Assembly (NCBI GenBank): GCA_902763905.1
Contig: CACWUA010000011.1
Location: forward strand, 1-51,319
Source of the DNA: an uncultured Pseudomonadota bacterium
Lineage (GTDB): Bacteria; Pseudomonadota; Alphaproteobacteria; RF32; CAG-239
Direction of reading: 5' to 3'
DNA length: 51,319 nucleotides
The notes under the pieces were generated by a model. That model was not told the DNA's origin. It worked only from the letters and a program-made list of their open reading frames with translations, and did not search any database. Shown piece by piece: positions 46,871 through 51,319 of this stretch; position 1 is the stretch's first letter, and every line of letters begins with the position of its first letter. Made by a program: the position numbers and the translations under genes.

Positions 46871-47734
46871 TTAAGCTTTTTGCGTGTTCCAGAGACTCTT
46901 TTTGCACTTAAATTCTTCCAATGCAGCAGTAAGAATGGCACCGGAAAGCACCACTGTCCACCATAAATACATCCAGACTAACAAAATCGGAACGGCGGCC
47001 AATGCGCCGTAAATGGTGCTGTAAGTAACGTTTAATTGCAGAAAATAGCCGAAACCGATACGTAGAACAAACATCGCGATCGAGGCAAACAGTGCGCCGT
47101 AAAAGGCATTTTTATAACAAACCTTTTTGTTTGGCACCAAAACGTAGGCAAACATCAGGCACAGCAGCGTCGGCAGGTGCGGCAGAATATAGGTGGCAAA
47201 CCAGTTGTAGCCGATAATGTTTTCCGGATTGAGATAGCGGATGGTAAACAGATAGCCCTTCAAATACAGCGCCGAGCCGATGAGTAACGGGCAGGCAATA
47301 ATAATAAAGGCGTATCCGTAGATTTTGGTGGTAATTTTGCGTCGGCGTTTTATTTGGAAAATAAAATTAAAACTGTCTTCAATGGTGGAGAGCATAAACA
47401 CCGCGGTTAAGGCAATACCGGCCAGACCGATGGTGGTCAGCTTGCCGGCAGCGCCGATAAAGACATTGATATAATGTTGCACATTCTGAATCATATCCGG
47501 CATAACATAGCGAATCAGCATTTCCTGTACCTGCGTTCGCATATCGGCAAACATCGGAAAAAAGGCAAACACCGCCAATACAACGGCCATAAACGGCACA
47601 ACCGCCAACAGCGTGGTATAGCTGAGTGCAGCGGCCGAACGCAGAATCATGGCGTCCTGTACCCGATAAAACAAGTATCTAGCGAACAGCCAGACGGTTT
47701 TGCGTGTTTTACCGGGTAATTGCAATTTTGACAT
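46871..47734 (-). CDS. YihY/virulence-factor-BrkB-family inner-membrane protein
   Basis: It has about 287 residues. I start at 47734 (MSKLQLPGKTRKTVWLFARY), the family-like N-terminus; the longer open frame adds an unrelated hydrophobic stretch. The conserved opening DAMILRSAAALSYTTLLAVVPFMAV is typical of the family. Six membrane segments follow, ending with the family pattern YSTIYGALAAVPILLVWMYL and WWTVVLSGAILTAALEE. Once thought to be RNase BN, this family is now regarded as membrane proteins of uncertain transport role. It is divergent from fabI, with about 100 bp of shared promoter region. Confidence 0.9.
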   Translation of the reverse strand: MSKLQLPGKTRKTVWLFARYLFYRVQDAMILRSAAALSYTTLLAVVPFMAVVLAVFAFFPMFADMRTQVQEMLIRYVMPDMIQNVQHYINVFIGAAGKLTTIGLAGIALTAVFMLSTIEDSFNFIFQIKRRRKITTKIYGYAFIIIACPLLIGSALYLKGYLFTIRYLNPENIIGYNWFATYILPHLPTLLCLMFAYVLVPNKKVCYKNAFYGALFASIAMFVLRIGFGYFLQLNVTYSTIYGALAAVPILLVWMYLWWTVVLSGAILTAALEEFKCKKSLWNTQKA

Positions 47735-47837
47735 CGTACAACTTTCAAAAAAAGATTTACAAACGAGATTAATTCTGTATAAGTATCTCAACGGTAATTT
47801 AGTATATAACCAATAACTTAAAAAAAGGATAAGAACT

Positions 47838-48668
47838 ATGGCAGAACAACTTATGGCCGGTAAAAAAGGCATTATCATGGGTTTGGCTAACGATAAGTCA
47901 ATCGCGTGGGGAATTGCTCAGGCTTTGAATGAACACGGTGCGCAGATTGCGATTTCGTATCAGAATGAAATGTTGGAAAAACGGGTGCGCCCGCTTGCCG
48001 AACAGCTGAACAATCCGCTGTTGATTAAGTGTGATGTTTCCGACAGTGCGTCGGTTGAGGCATGTTTTGAAGAACTCGGTGAAAAATGGGGTAAAATCGA
48101 TTTTGTGGTTCATGCCATTGCATTTTCCGATAAAGACCAACTGCGCGGCCGCACTATTGATACGTCGCTGGATAACTTTTTGAATACCATGCACATTTCT
48201 TGTTATTCATTTTTGGAAGCCTGCCGTTGTGCGTCGCCGATTATGAATGAAAATGGCTCGATTGTGACGCTGACATACTTGGGAGCAGAACGCGTGTTGC
48301 CGAACTATAATATTATGGGGGTGGCTAAAGCAGCGTTGGAAGCCTCGGTGCGTTATGCCGCGGTGGATATGGGCAAACAGGGCGTGCGCGTAAATGCGAT
48401 TTCCGCCGGTCCGATTAAAACTCTGGCGGCTTCGGGTATCGGCGATTTCCGCACGATTTTGCGCTGGAACGAGTTGAATGCTCCGCTGCAACACAATGTT
48501 TCGCAAACACAGGTCGGCAATATGGCCTTGAGCTTGCTTTCGGATTTGGGGGCTGCCGTAACCGGTGAAGTGGTACACGTTGACTGCGGCTATAACAAAA
48601 TCGCCATGGTCAATATTGATAAGGCCGGAGAAAGCGCCGAAGTATTGAGCGACGTCGACTCCTTGTAA
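47838..48668 (+). CDS. fabI: Enoyl-[acyl-carrier-protein] reductase (NADH), FabI type
   Basis: It reduces enoyl-ACP in the last step of each fatty-acid elongation cycle. The Rossmann SDR-type fold opens with KKGIIMGLANDKSIAWGIA. Catalytic residues are Tyr157 and Lys164 in YNIMGVAKAALEAS (the FabI Y-x6-K spacing), with a second Tyr147 in LTYLGAE. The tail runs GEVVHVDCGYNKIAMV and then NIDKAGESAEVLSDVDSL. AAGGA lies before the ATG. The final few residues and the TAA (TTGTAAGG) lie at the junction with feo-type sequence, and the stop seems to come from the other side. The true C-terminus is therefore uncertain by a few residues. Confidence 0.95.
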   Translation: MAEQLMAGKKGIIMGLANDKSIAWGIAQALNEHGAQIAISYQNEMLEKRVRPLAEQLNNPLLIKCDVSDSASVEACFEELGEKWGKIDFVVHAIAFSDKDQLRGRTIDTSLDNFLNTMHISCYSFLEACRCASPIMNENGSIVTLTYLGAERVLPNYNIMGVAKAALEASVRYAAVDMGKQGVRVNAISAGPIKTLAASGIGDFRTILRWNELNAPLQHNVSQTQVGNMALSLLSDLGAAVTGEVVHVDCGYNKIAMVNIDKAGESAEVLSDVDSL

Positions 48669-50689
48669 GGCCTGACGAGCAGGTAGATCGCCCCGATGAG
48701 GACCGCCGCCGCGGCAGCCAGTCCGATGGGATGGATCGAGCCGGTCAGCGCGCTGCCGATCTGGTAGATCACGAGGGAGCTCAGATACGCGAACCCGCAC
48801 TGGTAACCGATCGCGAACCAGGTCCACTTGGCGCTGTTCATCTCTCTCTTGATCGCGCCGATCGCCGCGAAGCAAGGCGCGCACAACAGGTTGAACACGA
48901 GGAAGCTGTAGCCTGCGATCGCGGTCATCTCCGCCGCGAGATTTGCCCAGATCTCCTCACCTGCCTCGGAGACTTCTCCGCCGTACTTGTAGAGGATGCC
49001 GAATGTTCCGACCACGTTCTCCTTGGCGATCAGGCCGGTGACGGCCGCCACCGCGGATTTCCAGTTGCCCCAGCCCAAAGGGGTGAAGAGCCACGCGATC
49101 GCATTGCCGAATGCCGCGAGCATCGAGTGCTCCATGAAATCCTCCTCAGGAAGCATCTGGAAGGCACCTTCATAAAAGCCGAAGCTCGACAGGAACCACA
49201 CAAGGATCGTTGCCAAAAGAATGACGGTCCCCGCTTTTTTGACAAAGGAAGACGCGCGCTCCCACACAGAGTGGAAGATGCTCGAAGCCGTAGGAATGTG
49301 GTAAGCCGGAAGCTCCATGACGAAGGGAGCCGGATCGCCGGCGAACATCTTCGTCTTCTTCAGGATGATGCCGGAGATAACGATCGCCGCGACACCGACG
49401 ACATATGCGCTCCATGCGACCCAAGCGCTGTTGTCGAACAGGGCGCCCGCGATCAGGGTCGTGCGCGATGCCATGACGCCGGGCACGCCGCAGCCGGTAC
49501 CGACCATCATGGGAATGAAGGACTTGCCGGACAGCCCGAATCTCCTGAAAACACGGTCCATGATGAACGCGATCCTTGCCATGTAACCGCAGCCTTCCAA
49601 AAAGGCGAGGCACAGGAACAGGACGATCATCTGAGGAAGGAATCCGAGGACAGCGCCGACGCCGGCGACGATACCGTCGAGGATCAGGCCGCTCAGCCAG
49701 TCCGCGGTGCCGATGCTCTCAAGGAAACCTCCGACAGCGCCGGGGACGATCTCACCGAACAGAACGTCGTTGACCCAGTCCGTGCCCATCGTTCCGACCG
49801 TATTGATCGCGAGGAAATAGACCACCCACATCACGACGAGGAAGATCGGAATGGCCAAAATCCTGTTGGTCACGATCTGGTCGATCTTATCGGAGATCGT
49901 CATAGCGCCGGCATTCTTTTTGTTGTAGCAGCCGTGCAGGACATCCGCGATGAAGTCATATCTCTCGTTGGTGATGATGCTCTCCGTATCGTCGTCCATC
50001 TTCTCTTCCGCTGCGGCGATGATCGCTTCGGCGGCGTTCTTGTCATAGGAGATCTGCTCGCCGATCTTCTCGTCTCTCTCGAAGACTTTGATTTCGTACC
50101 AGCGCTGCTTGTCCGCAGGGACGCCGCTCAGCACGGAACTCAGGCTCGAGAGAACGCTTTCCACATCCTCAGAGAACTTCGGCGGAACAGGGGCGAGGCC
50201 GCTCTTTGCGGCCGCGATCACTTCATTGGCAGCCTTGTCGATCCCGGTCCCTTTGAGGGCGGAGATCTCCACGATCTTGCAGCCGAGCTTGTCGCTGAGC
50301 GCCTTGACGTCGATGCGGTCCCCGTTCTTCTCGATCAGGTCCATCATGTTGAGGGCGATCACGACCGGGATCCCGAGTTCCAGGCACTGCGTGGTGAGGT
50401 AGAGATTTCTCTCCAGGTTCGTCGCGTCCACGATATTGAGGATCGCGTCGGGCTTTTCTTTCAGAAGATAGTTCCTCGCGACCACTTCTTCCAAAGTATA
50501 GGGTGAAAGGGAATAAATACCGGGAAGGTCTGTGATGGTCACGTCCTTCTGCTTTCTGTATTTTCCCTCTTTTTTCTCAACGGTGACGCCGGGCCAGTTG
50601 CCCACGTACTGTGTGGCGCCGGTCAGCGCGTTAAAAAGTGTTGTCTTACCGCTGTTCGGATTTCCGGCCAGCGCGATACGGATGCTCAT
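48590..50689 (-). CDS. feoB: Ferrous iron transport protein B (Firmicutes type), C-terminus lost at the junction
   Basis: GTPase-coupled Fe(II) importer of the inner membrane. The N-terminal G domain has GNPNSGKTTLFNALTG (G1, residues 9-24), DLPGIYSL (G3), ALNMMDL (G4, NxxD) and SALKGTG (G5). The transmembrane domain carries the Gate motifs and the GTGCGVPGVMASRTT segment with the Cys implicated in Fe(II) passage. The start is firm: AGGAGG stands just before MSIRIALAG. The family-like sequence ends around LLVRPYKES; the last 20 or so residues are translated antisense of fabI. Composition, codon use and the paired feoA genes indicate a clostridia-like Firmicute, not the organism of the rest of the window. 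Confidence 0.93.
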   Translation of the reverse strand: MSIRIALAGNPNSGKTTLFNALTGATQYVGNWPGVTVEKKEGKYRKQKDVTITDLPGIYSLSPYTLEEVVARNYLLKEKPDAILNIVDATNLERNLYLTTQCLELGIPVVIALNMMDLIEKNGDRIDVKALSDKLGCKIVEISALKGTGIDKAANEVIAAAKSGLAPVPPKFSEDVESVLSSLSSVLSGVPADKQRWYEIKVFERDEKIGEQISYDKNAAEAIIAAAEEKMDDDTESIITNERYDFIADVLHGCYNKKNAGAMTISDKIDQIVTNRILAIPIFLVVMWVVYFLAINTVGTMGTDWVNDVLFGEIVPGAVGGFLESIGTADWLSGLILDGIVAGVGAVLGFLPQMIVLFLCLAFLEGCGYMARIAFIMDRVFRRFGLSGKSFIPMMVGTGCGVPGVMASRTTLIAGALFDNSAWVAWSAYVVGVAAIVISGIILKKTKMFAGDPAPFVMELPAYHIPTASSIFHSVWERASSFVKKAGTVILLATILVWFLSSFGFYEGAFQMLPEEDFMEHSMLAAFGNAIAWLFTPLGWGNWKSAVAAVTGLIAKENVVGTFGILYKYGGEVSEAGEEIWANLAAEMTAIAGYSFLVFNLLCAPCFAAIGAIKREMNSAKWTWFAIGYQCGFAYLSSLVIYQIGSALTGSIHPIGLAAAAAVLIGAIYLLVRPYKESTSLNTSALSPALSILTMAILL
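48640..48670. other. Composition and coding junction: alphaproteobacterial fabI against Firmicutes-type feoB
   Basis: To the left, fabI has AT-rich codon use like the rest of the window. To the right, feoB is GC-rich. feoB's frame continues through this point into the antisense of fabI and only stops at 48590; fabI's stop codon falls within what looks like feoB's RPYKE region. A natural convergent pair would not normally share 79 bp of coding sequence with both ends non-homologous. Confidence 0.75.
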
Positions 50690-50702
50690 AGATGTTCCTC
50701 CT

Positions 50703-50927
50703 TTATCCTTCGATCTCCACCATCTCGGCGTCGGCCCTTCTGACGGTCAGTTCATAGCCTCTCACATTGACTTCCACGGGATCTCCCAGAGGGGCGACCT
50801 TGCGGACATAGATCTGCGCGCCTCTCGTAATGCCCATATCCATGATCCTGCGCTTCACCGCGCCGGTCCCACGGAGCTTGACCACGTTCACGGTCTCTCC
50901 GACAGTCACATCTTTGAGTGTTCTCAT
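50703..50927 (-). CDS. feoA: FeoA family protein (second copy, next to feoB)
   Basis: A small cytoplasmic SH3-like partner of FeoB, 74 residues. AGGAGG is 8 nt before the ATG at 50927 (MRTLKDVTVGETVNVVKLRG); an ATG 6 nt earlier gives too short a spacing. Motifs are VGETVNVVKLRGTGAVKRRI and MDMGITRGAQIYVRKVAPLG, then GYELTVRRADAEMVEI, all typical FeoA. It lies 13 bp before the feoB ATG. Confidence 0.92.
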   Translation of the reverse strand: MRTLKDVTVGETVNVVKLRGTGAVKRRIMDMGITRGAQIYVRKVAPLGDPVEVNVRGYELTVRRADAEMVEIEG

Positions 50928-51037
50928 TAACATTTCCTCCTCGTTATTTGTTATTATCCGGCGCATCCGGACGGCCCAGGTCCCGGATGAACAGCGCCTG
51001 GAGCACATGGTGCGCGGATAACTGTTCCTATTCCGCG

Positions 51038-51250
51038 TCAGATCATGATCCTTCTGGCCAGCACATCGCTGATCCCGACTCTGACGTTCTTCACATTTAC
51101 GATCACGCTTCCCGCATTGACAGAGACAAGCGTCACCTTTTCACCGGGCACGAATCCCAGATTCGCCAGGTGCTTTTTGATCTTGTCGTTCCCGCCAATC
51201 CTTCTGATCTCATATTCATTTCCTGAACTTCCCATAATGATCGGCATCAT
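51038..51250 (-). CDS. feoA: FeoA family protein (first copy)
   Basis: It has about 70 residues. AAGGAAGG lies upstream of the ATG at 51250 (MMPIIMGSSGNEYEIRRIGG). Typical FeoA pattern: KKHLANLGFVPGEKVTLVSV, then GSVIVNVKNVRVGISDVLAR. It is a different sequence from the other feoA. The feoA-feoA-feoB order on one strand is a common arrangement in clostridia. The last 70 bp of the window beyond it show nothing more. Confidence 0.9.
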   Translation of the reverse strand: MMPIIMGSSGNEYEIRRIGGNDKIKKHLANLGFVPGEKVTLVSVNAGSVIVNVKNVRVGISDVLARRIMI

Positions 51251-51319
51251 CAATACCTTCCTTTCCGAGTCGCAGCACTATCCAAACTGCCTCTGTACTT
51301 AATCTGCCAAAATAGCGCT

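Noticed and set aside
48731..50506. A 591-codon open frame on the plus strand, antisense to feoB
   Set aside because: It is rich in Arg, Asp and Glu and lacks a ribosome-binding site; such frames are a by-product of GC-rich coding sequence on the other strand. feoB is unmistakable.

Overview
The window is mostly one stretch of an AT-rich (roughly 40% GC by eye) alphaproteobacterial genome. The last 2.7 kb is GC-rich Firmicutes-type sequence that does not match it. The alphaproteobacterial call rests on a ChpT-type histidine phosphotransferase (a family confined to that class), an AapJ-like periplasmic binding protein, MlaC, an MsbA-like exporter and a glutamyl-tRNA synthetase read from MSEIKVRFAPSPTG. 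Low GC, many small lipoproteins and many unrecognised accessory genes suggest a host- or gut-associated lineage; that last step is inference.

Layout. 1-7.3 kb: broken 5' end of ppdK, a Gfo/Idh/MocA dehydrogenase, a helical unknown protein, the gltX-cysS pair and mlaC, all on the minus strand. 7.4-14.9 kb: an orphan AapJ-like binding protein, a large unknown protein, tRNA-Trp with an unusual tail, an alpha/beta hydrolase plus lipoprotein operon, a degenerate tannase-like protein and a DDNGKP-repeat lipoprotein. 15.2-17.1 kb: a small membrane protein and an FAD-dependent dehydrogenase. 17.2-22.6 kb: an accessory block of nine unrecognised small genes with little or no Shine-Dalgarno, driven by three copies of a mosaic promoter-leader module, with two paralogous membrane proteins and an acyl-carrier-protein-like gene. 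22.7-25.8 kb: thrS and a GT4 glycosyltransferase. 25.9-29.4 kb: a second accessory block with a His-rich lipoprotein and three unrecognised soluble proteins, two of which share a C-terminal domain. 29.5-35.6 kb: an MsbA-like ABC exporter, an unknown protein, tRNA-Lys with the same kind of tail, an AsmA-like protein and pyruvate kinase. 35.7-48.7 kb: chpT, trmFO followed by two squalene/phytoene-synthase-fold proteins that have lost their catalytic Asp motifs, a UshA-like phosphoesterase, small envelope proteins, tRNA-Ser with a third tail, a YihY-family protein and fabI. 48.7-51.3 kb: feoA-feoA-feoB.

The most interesting signal is a family of about 160-175 bp elements behind all three tRNA genes (Trp, Lys, Ser). 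Each has, in order from the tRNA: a hairpin terminator, a decayed inverted copy of that tRNA's own 3' half ending at a CCA-like end 32-34 bp from the real CCA, a hairpin core, and an exact 19-23 bp direct copy of the same tRNA's 3' end. The Trp and Ser cores also share an identical 22-nt segment although the tRNAs differ. The closest known parallel is the 178-bp repeat downstream of E. coli tyrT.

The main caution is assembly. feoB has no stop codon of its own: its frame runs into the antisense of fabI, fabI takes its stop from the feo side, and base composition changes at the same place. ppdK loses family similarity at base 85. Both edges of the window may be chimeric joins.
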